Source of the DNA: Qipengyuania aestuarii
GTDB taxonomy: Bacteria; Pseudomonadota; Alphaproteobacteria; Sphingomonadales; Sphingomonadaceae
NCBI RefSeq assembly: GCF_019711535.1
Contig: NZ_JAIGNP010000002.1
Span: 1-64,000 of the forward strand
Length of the DNA stretch: 64,000 nt
Direction of reading: 5' to 3'
Shown: positions 50,201-58,233 of the stretch, in pieces
Layout: each line of letters begins with the position of its first letter
Numbering within the stretch: position 1 is the first letter of the stretch
Notes under the pieces: generated by a model
Databases searched by the model: none
What the model saw: the letters and a program-made list of their open reading frames with translations, nothing else
Told to the model about the DNA's origin: nothing
Position numbers and translations under genes: made by a program

Positions 50201-50500
50201 AATTATTCAGATTTCGTGAACGACGGCACGGACACCTCTCTGTCGATCACCCCGCGAGGAAGCCAGCTGAAAAGTGATTGGAATATCTTCACCAACCTCT
50301 CGGCAATATTCCGCCTTCCGACGGATGCGTTCGAATCATCGTTGCGTGTAGATGTCTTCAATGTATTCAATCAGAAGGCTGTTACCGACATTCGCGAACT
50401 TGGTACGCAGGGAAGTGGTCGTCCTCGCGGAGATTATGGCACGCCGCTGAACTATCAGCAGCCCCGATATGTCCGCTTCCAATTCTCTGTCGATTTTTAG
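47273..50500 (+). CDS. Oar-like TonB-dependent outer-membrane receptor
   Basis: 1075 aa. Signal peptide to about residue 38 (APVCAQ), a carboxypeptidase-regulatory-like beta-sandwich at about 42-125 (TGRVTDAGGNPVSGATVSIT), a plug domain at about 150-275 (SENTYFLNGLNVTDF, FGRFTGGFVNAISKSGSNDF), then the beta-barrel ending in a terminal phenylalanine (FQFSVDF) as required for BAM insertion. Oar-type receptors lack well-defined ligands; some handle peptides or proteins. Codon use and GC appear lower than in the flanking genes. The gene pairs with the sulfotransferase downstream. Confidence 0.93.
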   Translation: MTKKLRKTLLSASSALRAFSVVGAITVAGVTAAPVCAQDFTNVTATGRVTDAGGNPVSGATVSITSDDQGFNRTATTDSDGSYRVPNLPQGEYTFEVSAPAFATYSENGIALRQSAGGNSFRLVAEDAVASGAGDAIVVTGQRVRVSDFDRATVGAVVNVADVAGRVPIARDLTSVILLAPGTTQGDTAFGNLPALSGSSVSENTYFLNGLNVTDFRQGLGAVEVPFVFYDTVEVKNGGVPAEFGRFTGGFVNAISKSGSNDFHGGVLVNYQPSWGFEKRPNTLIDYNTSDFDETVEVVANLSGPIWKDRLFFYGFYQHNYHRFDDLELTVQPNTVLLPATDTRPADIDPTTGQPVTSATTVAPYSTGFRFLQQTERDPYFGGKLDFIPFDGHRLEFTYFDSGQTNNQRTYAVVDADGGAYDSRVDDRPFQGGATATTVSLTGGENYIGRYTGQFTDWLTLSAAYGRSERRDTVTSSNPDYPFISDTAGLGITGNPTNLIEENDDTRKFYRADADIYVNLLGSHHFKFGYDREELTSNQLTSYTGDRAITYVNSGSTGDTNVPTPDTLYFFSRTFRNGGTFDSVNEAAYIQDSWSLFEDRVTLNLGLRWDKFTNDNVAGETYFDSGDQFAPRIAFTADPFGDGLTKFYGSFGRYYLPIPSNTNIRLAGAEFDYDQYFLVDGINPDGTPIPGAPVLTVQNGVACPNDPSAISPGTVNCNIRSDGTPTPTVATVAQNLTPQSVDEYVLGLERNIGNGMTVGIFGIHRSLNESLEDAAIDAAVIAYCEDEGISGCSDIWSSFHQYVLINPGADQTITLSDPLPGETELRTVDFTAAQLGYPQARRTYWAGTVTFDREFDGLWSANASYTYSELKGNVEGGIRSDNGQTDSGLTTAFDQPGLTDGTYGFLPGHAKHQFKFFGSYQPFDFLTLGAQFQAISPRKFGCIGRVPANRDPFAGAYGAAGFYCNVDEQGNVITDPNYSDFVNDGTDTSLSITPRGSQLKSDWNIFTNLSAIFRLPTDAFESSLRVDVFNVFNQKAVTDIRELGTQGSGRPRGDYGTPLNYQQPRYVRFQFSVDF

Positions 50501-50518
50501 GGCACTGGGTAACTGAGT

Positions 50519-50553
50519 AGAAGGCTCGCGCCCTCGCGCGGGCCTTCTTTTCT
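50519..50553 (+). terminator. intrinsic terminator between receptor and sulfotransferase genes
   Basis: AGAAGGC...GCCTTCT (50519-50525 with 50542-50548), with an inner CGCG/CGCG pairing and a T-rich tail (TTTTCT), is a standard Rho-independent hairpin. It ends only about 5 bp before the ATG of the next gene, leaving no room for an ordinary ribosome binding site. Confidence 0.8.
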
Positions 50554-50558
50554 ATTCT

Positions 50559-52010
50559 ATGCAAAAACTTTATGGTTCCGCGGTGGCGAGTAATCCGAAG
50601 AACACATTGGCTGATCTGCGTGAAGCCATCGAGCAACGCGACCGTGCCGCTATCAACAGCGCAACCGCTCGGCTTGTCGCGGACGCAGCGCCATTGGGTG
50701 AACGGTGGGTCCCTGTCATCAAATTGCTTTCGCGCAATGGCGAGTGGAGCTTAGCGGATGCAGCATCGCGCTTGCGAATTAATCAGGGTGGAGACTTTCG
50801 CGCCAAGTTCGATCACGCAGCACTCGCCGCAAATTTTGGCCGGGTTGCCGAAGCAATTCGGATGGCTGACGATCTTCCTGATGATTGTCCAAGTGTAGCA
50901 GAGGTCGAGTATCTACGCGGCACGCTAGCCATGACAAGCGGTGATTTCGGCAAGGCGCATAAGCATTTCATGGCGGTGCTTGAAGCTGCTCCAATGTCTG
51001 GCCAGACTATGCTGGCGCTTTCTTCTCTTCCTGAAGACCGGATCGGTCAAACGATCAAAGCACGTGAAGCGTCCATGGCGAATGCTCCAGCTTCCGAGCG
51101 ATCCGCGTATTTCTTCGCGCTCGGAAACATCCTCCACAAAGAAGGCAACTTCGAGAAAGCCTATAAGGCGTTCTGCGCGGCCAATCGATTAGCGCAAGGC
51201 AGCGCTCCCTACGACCAAGTCGTGGATCGGGAAAGTGCTTCTCGATCAATGAATGGTTGGAGTGATCGTCCAATTTTCAATGGGGAGAGGGCGGGGGGCG
51301 CAAGCACGATATTTGTCACTGGCTTGCCACGGAGTGGCACGACTTTGGTCGAACAGATCCTGTGCGCAAATCGTCTTGTATCCGGCGCAGGAGAGGTTTC
51401 GCTGCTCAGATTGCTCGCGCAGGACATCGGCGGGTCAGATGCCGCTTCCTACGCGAGATTCGCAGAACATCGCGATGCAGGCAGCTTGGCTGCACTTTAC
51501 CGGCATCTCGTTGAGCAGCGCGGGCTTCAATCGGATCGGAAGATAATTGACAAAAGTCTCGACAGTTCTCGCTTCATGGGCATCCTCCTGTCATCCCTTC
51601 CGGAAGCCAAAGTTGTCTGGATCCGCAGGAACGCGCGAAGCTGCGCTTGGTCCAACTTCAGAACCAACATCGTTACAGGCGCCGATTGGTCGCATTCTCC
51701 CACTGATATTGCACATCATTTCAAGATCGAAGATGCTCTCTTCGATTTCTGGATTGAGAAAGCTCCCCAGCGGATCCACCCCTTGCCATACGAGGCTCTC
51801 GTTGCTGAGCCGCGGCAAGCGCTTCTCGACCTTTGTGCGTTTCTTGGCCTTGAGTTTTCAGAAGCGATGTTACGGCCTGAGAACGTTCGCAGAGCGGTCA
51901 CGACTGCCAGCGTCGCCCAGGTGCGCCAGCCTATTAAGTCATCTTCGCTCGGCCAAGATCAGGCGTACAAAGCATTTTCGGAAATTTTCTCGAAAGAATA
52001 TCTTACGTGA
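50559..52010 (+). CDS. TPR-containing sulfotransferase
   Basis: 483 aa. The N-terminal half (about 10-215) has helical TPR-type repeats (FRAKFDHAALAANFGRVAEA, FALGNILHKEGNFEKAYKAF). The C-terminal half is a PAPS-dependent sulfotransferase with the 5'-phosphosulfate loop FVTGLPRSGTTLVEQIL and the 3'-phosphate-binding RNARSCAWSNFR. No signal peptide is seen, so it is probably cytoplasmic. Adjacent Oar-like receptor and TPR-sulfotransferase genes recur in sphingomonads and caulobacters (from memory). The start is uncertain: no Shine-Dalgarno precedes ATG 50559, and a GTG at 50583 is in frame. Confidence 0.88.
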   Translation: MQKLYGSAVASNPKNTLADLREAIEQRDRAAINSATARLVADAAPLGERWVPVIKLLSRNGEWSLADAASRLRINQGGDFRAKFDHAALAANFGRVAEAIRMADDLPDDCPSVAEVEYLRGTLAMTSGDFGKAHKHFMAVLEAAPMSGQTMLALSSLPEDRIGQTIKAREASMANAPASERSAYFFALGNILHKEGNFEKAYKAFCAANRLAQGSAPYDQVVDRESASRSMNGWSDRPIFNGERAGGASTIFVTGLPRSGTTLVEQILCANRLVSGAGEVSLLRLLAQDIGGSDAASYARFAEHRDAGSLAALYRHLVEQRGLQSDRKIIDKSLDSSRFMGILLSSLPEAKVVWIRRNARSCAWSNFRTNIVTGADWSHSPTDIAHHFKIEDALFDFWIEKAPQRIHPLPYEALVAEPRQALLDLCAFLGLEFSEAMLRPENVRRAVTTASVAQVRQPIKSSSLGQDQAYKAFSEIFSKEYLT

Positions 52011-52173
52011 CAATATTTATGGCGGGTTTGACTTTAGGAGCGTCGCACTGCCGTCAGCTGGCGTTTCCCACCTGACGGGCTGGTGTGCCGAGACATTGAT
52101 AGGTGTGCTCAGCTTTCCCCTCCCGCTACAACCGGAAGTAAGGTGAGAGGCGTTAGATGGGACCATTTGGGAT

Positions 52174-53076
52174 CTACGCGTCGAACAGGCTTGGATCGAT
52201 TTTGTTCAAAGCGTTGATAATCCCCTGCTGATTCGCCATTTGCACGCTGAGCCCCGGGCGGGCGTTGAGCTCCAGCAGCAGCGGGCCCTTGCGCGCATCG
52301 ATGACGATGTCGACGCCCAGATAGCCCAGCGGTACCGCATCGTAGCATCGCGCCGCCATCTGGAGCATATCGTCCCAACCAGGGATCTGGATTCCGGCAA
52401 GCTCTTCAAACGTGTCGGGATGGCGCGTCACCGTGCGGTTTTTGTGCACCGCGGTCGTCGTCACGCCGGTCTCGATATCGACACCGATCCCCACGCCGCC
52501 CTTGTGCAGGTTGGCCTTGCCGTCGCTCTGCGTGGTCGGCAGCCGAACCATCGCCATGAACGGAACGCCCTTGTAGACGATGATGCGGATGTCCGGCACG
52601 CCGGATGCCGATACGTGGTCGAACACATCGGCGAAGATCACGCGCTCCTCGATCAGGGCACGGTCGGCAATCGCGTTCTTGCTGTACATGCCGCTGACGA
52701 CATTGCGGATGAAGTAGAGCAGCTTGGCCGTGCTCATCGGCTTGCCGCTGGCCTTGCGCCAGCCGCCTTCGGGTGTTCGGCCGTTGATGACGAGGATGCC
52801 GTTGCCCTGCGCACCGCGCGCGGGTTTCACTACGAAATCCTCCCGATCCCCGATAATCTCCTCGATTCTGCGCGCATCGGAGGTGGTCTCGATCACCCCC
52901 AGCATTTCCGGAGTAGGCACGTCTACGCTGGCCGCCGCCGTCTTGGTCAGGATCTTCGAGTCCACGATCGGCAGCAGCCGCCGTTCGTTAAGCGGGTACA
53001 CATAGTTGCAATTGCGCGCGTTAATCCCGACCAGCCCATCGGCGCTGAACTTTCGCAACCGATCGAGGCCGATCAT
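52174..53076 (-). CDS. ATP-grasp alpha-L-glutamate ligase-like protein
   Basis: 300 aa from ATG 53076, whose codon overlaps the preceding stop (ATGA); the longer frame to 53307 lies inside the 7TM gene. RimK-related ATP-grasp with the nucleotide loop DFVVKPARGAQGNGILVI, GGVGIGVDIETG and the metal-binding GPLLLELNARPGLSVQ. This lineage belongs to predicted amidoligase systems that join amino acids to a peptide or small molecule. The substrate is not known. Last gene of the four-gene envelope operon. Confidence 0.9.
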   Translation of the reverse strand: MIGLDRLRKFSADGLVGINARNCNYVYPLNERRLLPIVDSKILTKTAAASVDVPTPEMLGVIETTSDARRIEEIIGDREDFVVKPARGAQGNGILVINGRTPEGGWRKASGKPMSTAKLLYFIRNVVSGMYSKNAIADRALIEERVIFADVFDHVSASGVPDIRIIVYKGVPFMAMVRLPTTQSDGKANLHKGGVGIGVDIETGVTTTAVHKNRTVTRHPDTFEELAGIQIPGWDDMLQMAARCYDAVPLGYLGVDIVIDARKGPLLLELNARPGLSVQMANQQGIINALNKIDPSLFDA

Positions 53077-54605
53077 GCCTGTTTCTCCGCCGTGCCGAAG
53101 TCGCGGAAGCGATGGAATTCGGTCAGGCGATAACCGGTATAGCGACCCAGCATCAGCAGGATCGCCAGCAGGATGAGCATCGTTTCGGGGAAGACGAAGA
53201 AGAGGTGCTTGAGCACGTCGATCTGCATCACGAACCAGGCGAGCAGCGCGACGAACAGGCTGCCGACGCCCTCCTGCAACGCCTCTGCCGGTCCGTTTTC
53301 CTCCCACGTGACCGACATGCGTTCGATCGTCATCGTCATGATGACCACCGGGAACAGCGAGATCGATAGGCCAAGGCCCAGCGACCAGCGGTCCGCGACG
53401 ACCGAGAAGATTGCCAGTAGCGCGATCACGATCACCAGCATCGCAGCGAGGCGTGGGACGAGCATGAGGTCAAGCTGGGCCAGGTACAGCCGCGCTAGCA
53501 GGCCCAGCGCGACCAGGCTTACGAAAAACAGCATGCCGTAGACCGGGCCCGAAATGAGGAACACGAGCGCGATCAGAACCGGCATGAACGTGCCCAGTGT
53601 GGGGATGCCAATCATCTGGCGGCAGACGACCAGCACGATCACCCCGACCGGAATCATCACCAGCAGCTGGAAGACGAGCTGGGAATTGATCGTCATGTTG
53701 AAGAAGGAAAAAGCCGAGAAGAAGCTCGATCCGCGCGGCGCATCGCGCAAGGTGTCCACGCTGCCGACGGTCTGCTCGGCCACCGCGATGCGGATGCCGG
53801 CGTCACGCGCGTTGGTCGCCTGGTAAAGCGCATCGTCACCGCGCCACCAGACCAGCATGTTCCGTTCGATATCGCTGCTCAGCCGGTCGGCGTCGTAGGT
53901 AGTCCAGCGATCTCCGTCCCATACCTCCAGCCAAGCGGTGGGTGCCGCGCGCTCCAGCGTTTCGGTCAGCAGCAGGCCATGGGCGGTGCGCGCGGGAATA
54001 CCGGAGAGGTTTAGGATACGGGCGGCGGCGCGCACCCGGCGGCCGACCGTGTTAGCCTCGCCCACTAGTGCGCGAGCCTGCGCATCGGGCGCTTCGCGCA
54101 GGCGATAGAGCAGAGCGAGCACGCGGTCCTCCTGCGGGCCGTCACCACTGCGCATCTCGCGGGCCAGCCCCTCGGCTGCCATTTCCCTCAGGCCTGGCAA
54201 GGGTGTGGACAACCCTTCCTGCGATGGCGGGGCGGCACTCGCCGGGGCGTCGGGCAGGCGCGGGCGACGCTCGTACAGGCCACGGTAGATCACCGTCGCG
54301 CGTTGGCCCGGTTCGCTGAGCGTCCAGATCGCCTGCCGGTTGCCGTTCAGCCGCTGCTGGAAGAGGACGGGGACGCCATTGGAAACCAGTTCTTCGGAGA
54401 CCAGCCCATAGCGTTCGTCGGTGGTCGGGGCGAACATTGCCAGGCGTCCAATTTCGTCCCCGTTCTGCATTTCCAGCTGTACTTCGAGGCGCCACAGGGA
54501 CGTTTCCTCGTCCGGCAGCAGAGGATAGTCGAGGCCCAGCCAGCGGAACAGGAACAGCCCGATTCCCATGGCGAGCAGGGCGATCACGATCACACGAAAA
54601 TGCAT
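53073..54605 (-). CDS. inactive transglutaminase fused to seven-transmembrane domain
   Basis: 510 aa. One N-terminal transmembrane anchor (VIVIALLAMGIGLFLFRWLG), a periplasmic region with a transglutaminase-like core (about 160-270, ARILNLSGIPARTAHGL and TAWLEVWDGDRWTTYDADR), then about seven helices in the last 200 residues. The catalytic cysteine is absent, and the usual HAW histidine reads TAW; only the aspartate remains, as in the known inactive family. It probably binds rather than processes a peptide in the periplasm (inference). Confidence 0.9.
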   Translation of the reverse strand: MHFRVIVIALLAMGIGLFLFRWLGLDYPLLPDEETSLWRLEVQLEMQNGDEIGRLAMFAPTTDERYGLVSEELVSNGVPVLFQQRLNGNRQAIWTLSEPGQRATVIYRGLYERRPRLPDAPASAAPPSQEGLSTPLPGLREMAAEGLAREMRSGDGPQEDRVLALLYRLREAPDAQARALVGEANTVGRRVRAAARILNLSGIPARTAHGLLLTETLERAAPTAWLEVWDGDRWTTYDADRLSSDIERNMLVWWRGDDALYQATNARDAGIRIAVAEQTVGSVDTLRDAPRGSSFFSAFSFFNMTINSQLVFQLLVMIPVGVIVLVVCRQMIGIPTLGTFMPVLIALVFLISGPVYGMLFFVSLVALGLLARLYLAQLDLMLVPRLAAMLVIVIALLAIFSVVADRWSLGLGLSISLFPVVIMTMTIERMSVTWEENGPAEALQEGVGSLFVALLAWFVMQIDVLKHLFFVFPETMLILLAILLMLGRYTGYRLTEFHRFRDFGTAEKQA

Positions 54606-54636
54606 GATGAGCCCCCCCGGCTTCCTGCGTTATCGA

Positions 54637-55239
54637 TCACGCCTCGCGGTCGCACCGCGGCTCTGCCGAAAAGGCCTGCTTCACGTTGATCAGCAAGTTA
54701 CCTTTCTCGAGCGCCTGCCGACCGACCAAAAAGCGATAGTTTAGCCCCGTGCGGTCGGCGAGGGTCACGCGTACCGTCTGCACGATTCCCGCAATGCACA
54801 GCGGCATCTCGACGACGGGCCGTTCCTGCCCCTCACTGCTCGCGCTCTTGATCCGGACCGTGTCGACCACCGGCCGCTCGAAGCTGAGGGCTTCGCCGCC
54901 GTTAGATTTCGTGTCGAAGCGCACCCATTCGTCGCCGTCGCGTTCGAAGCGTTCGATATTCTGCGCGTCGATCGAGGAACTCAGGGCGCCGGTGTCGATC
55001 TTCGCCTTCAGCTGCGGGCCGTTCGGGCCAAGGCGGACGTTCTCGACCCGTCCGACCACAGTCAAATAGCTCGATGGCTTCACGATGGCCCCGTCGCCAT
55101 CGATATCCAGGGGCTCGCCGCTTTCCTCGGCCTCGCCCTCGGTCTCGTGTCCGATCTGCGATCCGTCGCCACATGCTACGAGACCGGCCGCCAGCAAAGG
55201 AAGCATCAGAAGCGAAAATTGCAATTGAGACATGCTCAT
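54637..55239 (-). CDS. RimB-like ATP-dependent zinc protease family lipoprotein
   Basis: 200 aa from ATG 55239, preceded by AAAGGCGG; an in-frame ATG at 55290 overlaps the upstream stop and would put 17 residues before the signal. Lipoprotein signal LLMLPLLAAGLVAC, an acidic spacer, then the retropepsin-like domain with KAKIDTGALSSSIDAQ, LSFERPVV and RFLVGRQALEKGNLLIN. The DTG aspartate of the fold is present. It likely acts in the periplasm beside the 7TM partner. The annotation as zinc-dependent comes from the family name, not from visible ligands. Confidence 0.9.
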   Translation of the reverse strand: MSMSQLQFSLLMLPLLAAGLVACGDGSQIGHETEGEAEESGEPLDIDGDGAIVKPSSYLTVVGRVENVRLGPNGPQLKAKIDTGALSSSIDAQNIERFERDGDEWVRFDTKSNGGEALSFERPVVDTVRIKSASSEGQERPVVEMPLCIAGIVQTVRVTLADRTGLNYRFLVGRQALEKGNLLINVKQAFSAEPRCDREA

Positions 55240-55286
55240 AGGGCCGCCTTTGCGTATGATGTCGCAAGTCGAGGTATGGATTGCCT

Positions 55287-56711
55287 TCATGGCAGCACGG
55301 TGACGCGCGGCACGTCGTCGAGCTCGTCTGCCTGGGTTGCGAGGGCCTGCATGAAGGCGATGACTGCCAGCACTTCGCTCGACTGGTCCTGCGGGTCGTC
55401 CAGGCGATTGAGGACATGCCAGTCGCGACCGCGATAGGGCACCGCGTCGAAAGCCTCGCCTTCGCGCAGGTGGAAGACCGTGCGCGCCCCGCAGTCGGAC
55501 GCGGTCTGCTGTGTCCAGCACCGCGCCGCATCGCCACGATAGGCGGTGTCGGGACGGGTCGCCCGGCGGTCCGCGACGCCACGCAGGGCCAGATCGGGAC
55601 GCGAGAGGCCGGCAACGAAGTCCATCACTTCGATCGGGGAGCGCATGCTGATCGCGAAGGCACCGAAATTCTCCAACCGGCCCAGCTCCTGCTCCCCCAC
55701 GCCATCGTCCTCGCCGCTTTCCGACTGTGCGATGAGGCCATCGAGTAGGTCGGTCAGCGACACTTCGTCTCCGACCACGCGCTCTGTCTCGTCGATCGCT
55801 TCGAGCAGGCGGCGGCCCTCCTCGATCTGTTCCGGGATGCTTTCCAGCAGGCGGCGCTTCTGCGGGCGGCTCAGCTTCTTGAGGTCGCGCCCGCCTAGGT
55901 TCGCGCGACCTAGCTGCGACACGACCCACGAGCGGCAGGTGAGGTCAATCACTCGGGCGCTCTGCTGTTCGTTAAGCCGCGCTATGTCCAGCACCGGCGG
56001 GCGGCGGAAGCACAGGCGAAAGCCGCCGGGTTCACCGATCACGTCGAAGCCGCCCGTCTGGCGGTCGGGCACGATCGAGAGGCGTGAGGAAGCGATGCCC
56101 TGTTCCTCAATCAGTTCGAGCACATCGTCCTGCTCCATGTCTTCGAACAGGGTGTTGTCGCCCAGCAGCGGCTCGGTACCCAAGCCAAGCGCGGCAAGCA
56201 GGCGGATACGCCGCCGCACGGCCGAGGGGCCTGCCAGATCGGGATCATTGACCAGCGGCTGCGTGCCCCAGCCGATTTCGCCGATCATGAGCGTCAGCAG
56301 CAGCTCCCGGTCGTAGCGGCGCGAAAGGAGTCGTTCGAAAACGCCCAGGTCCATCGGCCGAGACATAACGCGGGTGAAATTCGCGCTGTTGAGAGTGGAG
56401 AGCGTGTAACGCGGAGCACTGTCCTCGATGTTCAGGCCAGGTAGGAACGCCAGATCATCGGCGTCGAACGATACGGGCACTTCGCCCGCCAGCAGCAGGT
56501 CACCGCGGCTGCGACTATCGATATTCGAAAGGGATGCGAAAAATGCCGGCTCTCCTGCGGCCGCGCGCAGGATATTGAGAAGGATGAAACGCTTCTCCGT
56601 ACTCGCGACGTCTTGGTTCAGCGAAACCGCGTCTCCTGCGATCCGCGTGGGTCCGGTGACACATGCGCCGAGGCTCAACACTGCCATCAAGGCGCCCAAG
56701 ACGCGCAACAT
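55287..56711 (-). CDS. uncharacterised lipoprotein, first gene of the ATP-grasp/7TM operon
   Basis: 474 aa. Lipobox LGAC at about residue 17 (GALMAVLSLGAC). The block STEKRFILLNILRAAAGEPA, followed by FASLSNIDSRSRGDLLLAG, recurs in uncharacterised lipoproteins of other proteobacteria (from memory). The rest is acidic and helical with a few cysteines (RCWTQQTASDCG near 405). No catalytic motif was recognised. A GGGGGTGAG sequence lies just before the ATG and is itself part of a duplicated leader segment. It probably anchors or senses for the operon, which is a guess from context. Confidence 0.8.
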   Translation of the reverse strand: MLRVLGALMAVLSLGACVTGPTRIAGDAVSLNQDVASTEKRFILLNILRAAAGEPAFFASLSNIDSRSRGDLLLAGEVPVSFDADDLAFLPGLNIEDSAPRYTLSTLNSANFTRVMSRPMDLGVFERLLSRRYDRELLLTLMIGEIGWGTQPLVNDPDLAGPSAVRRRIRLLAALGLGTEPLLGDNTLFEDMEQDDVLELIEEQGIASSRLSIVPDRQTGGFDVIGEPGGFRLCFRRPPVLDIARLNEQQSARVIDLTCRSWVVSQLGRANLGGRDLKKLSRPQKRRLLESIPEQIEEGRRLLEAIDETERVVGDEVSLTDLLDGLIAQSESGEDDGVGEQELGRLENFGAFAISMRSPIEVMDFVAGLSRPDLALRGVADRRATRPDTAYRGDAARCWTQQTASDCGARTVFHLREGEAFDAVPYRGRDWHVLNRLDDPQDQSSEVLAVIAFMQALATQADELDDVPRVTVLP

Positions 56712-56874
56712 ATACTCACCCCCGATTGTTTCGGTGCCGTTTGTAGACAGCGGCCAACTTAATATAACAGCTTAGTCGAATGACGGTTTAAGTATAACCT
56801 CACCCCCGATTGTTTCGGCTCCGTTTATAGGCAGCGTCCAACGTAATACAATATTTTATTCGAATGATGCTTTC
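56711..56874. repeat. imperfect tandem duplication of about 80 bp (leader of the envelope operon)
   Basis: Copy 1 (56711-56788) and copy 2 (56793-56874) share CTCACCCCCGATTGTTTCGG, then CCGTTT-TAG-CAGCG-CCAAC-TAATA and TCGAATGA in the same order, with scattered substitutions. Read on the minus strand, each copy holds a GGGGGTGAG ribosome-binding-like element; only copy 1 is followed by the lipoprotein ATG. The duplication thus covers the 5' leader and perhaps the promoter. Confidence 0.8.
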
Positions 56875-56989
56875 AGTTGCAGTGCCTCTGATGACGGTCT
56901 GTCCGGATGGGATTCCTAGTGTTTACTCTTCGACCGATGGTGGCCGCAGAGAAATACAGTAGGGCAGTCGCGTTTTGATACAAATACGC

Positions 56990-57539
56990 GGCATCGTACG
57001 GCTTGGAACGCTGGCAAAAATGTTGGAACGAAGCGTCCGCTAACGCAGAAGCGAATTTAGGCGATCCGCTTCCATCTTGATCGCGCAGGGCGGTTGAAGG
57101 ACAAACTCCTTTCAACCTAACTGGCGACAGCAAGCTGCGTGGATGCGATCCGCCTAAGATCGGTGACGTCGTTGCGGGCGCCGACATCCGCAACCGAGCA
57201 ACCGTCATCCAGCAAAAGACAAATCGACCGGTGCAATTCGAACTCACCGCCGATGTTCGAGCCACTAAGCTAGCTTGGATTGACAAACGAGGCGGCTCGA
57301 CGAGCGATTATCTTTTCCCGAGCCGTGTCGATCCCATGGGTAACGGAAATCAGACTGCTCAACGCAGAACACGGGACACATTCGTTGCGCCGGACGAAGG
57401 CGGCCATGATCTACCGGGCAACCGGCAATATCCGAGCTATCCAGATCTTGCTGGGGCACACAAAATAGACAACACGCGGCGCCACCCCGGCGTCGACGTT
57501 GAAGACGCGTTGCTCTTAGCGGAATCAACTGAAATCTAG
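56990..57539 (+). pseudogene. decayed tyrosine-type site-specific integrase
   Basis: Fragments in different frames line up with one integrase. WNAGKNVGTKRPLTQKRI then an in-frame TAG (57058-57060) where a Trp is expected, then AIRFHLDRAGRLKDKLL. A frame change near 57110 leads to SKLRGCDPPKIGDVV and VQFELTADVRATKLAWIDKR. Another frame holds the catalytic region HGTHSLRRTKAAMIYRATGN and QILLGHTK. The tail NTRRHPGVDVEDALLLAE returns to the earlier frame, with Tyr replaced by His. A middle piece is missing. At least one nonsense and several frameshifts: not functional. Confidence 0.88.
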
Positions 57540-57684
57540 CCGGTGAAGCGGTCGCTCGGCATCTCTGATCGACCGATATGGGGTGGTTCTGCGAGTGTCT
57601 GGTGTTGGGTTGGGATAGGCGAAAAGCGGCAATAATTTGCGGGACGCCTTTCCCAAAAAGAATCGATAATTGAGGAAAGGTTGT

Positions 57685-58233
57685 TCATTTGCGGACTAAG
57701 CCGCTCTGATCGGCACCATTCGCTAATGCCCGCTCTGCCAGTATCGTGATTGGTGGGGATGCCACTCCGTCCACCACGTCGAAGGTCAGCGTGAACGGCT
57801 TGAATTTGGATGCCAACAGGCGACGCGCATCACGATGACGATTATCGGCCACTCTCAGGGCGATTGAGCAATGAGGCGTCCAATGTCCCGGACGGTATGG
57901 TAGCTTGCATCGTGACGGATCGATGAAAGCGTGTGTGCAGGCGTGCAGCTCGAGCAACGCTTGCGTCGGCCTAGGTGCCGCCCAAAGGATCAGGAAGCCG
58001 GGATCGAACGATCCGAGCTTATCGAACGTGAGCGATAGGCTGGGAGTCTTTGCGAGCGCGTCCACAGCGGTTGTGATCTCGCCGGCATCCACATCATACT
58101 TTGCTAGGGTAATATGCGGTGCATAGGCGAGGGCACGGATGGTAGGCTGCACTTCCAAGGAGGCCGCCTGATCGACCAGCGCCCAAAAAGGGGCCGCATA
58201 ACCACTGGCCCGTATGTTGATCCCAAAAGGCAT
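57685..58233 (-). CDS. 2H phosphoesterase (2'-5' RNA ligase family)
   Basis: 182 aa. The two catalytic HxT/S motifs are present as APHITLAKYD and TPHCSIALRV, spaced as in LigT-like 2H phosphoesterases. It lacks the length of RtcB-type ligases. Members act on 2'-5' or cyclic phosphodiesters in RNA or nucleotides; the real substrate is unknown. It stands alone between the integrase remnant and the acyltransferase gene and may be part of former mobile DNA. Confidence 0.85.
   Translation of the reverse strand: MPFGINIRASGYAAPFWALVDQAASLEVQPTIRALAYAPHITLAKYDVDAGEITTAVDALAKTPSLSLTFDKLGSFDPGFLILWAAPRPTQALLELHACTHAFIDPSRCKLPYRPGHWTPHCSIALRVADNRHRDARRLLASKFKPFTLTFDVVDGVASPPITILAERALANGADQSGLVRK

Noticed and set aside
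52240..53133. 297-codon frame opposite the ATP-grasp gene
   Set aside because: Antisense shadow produced by GC-rich third positions.
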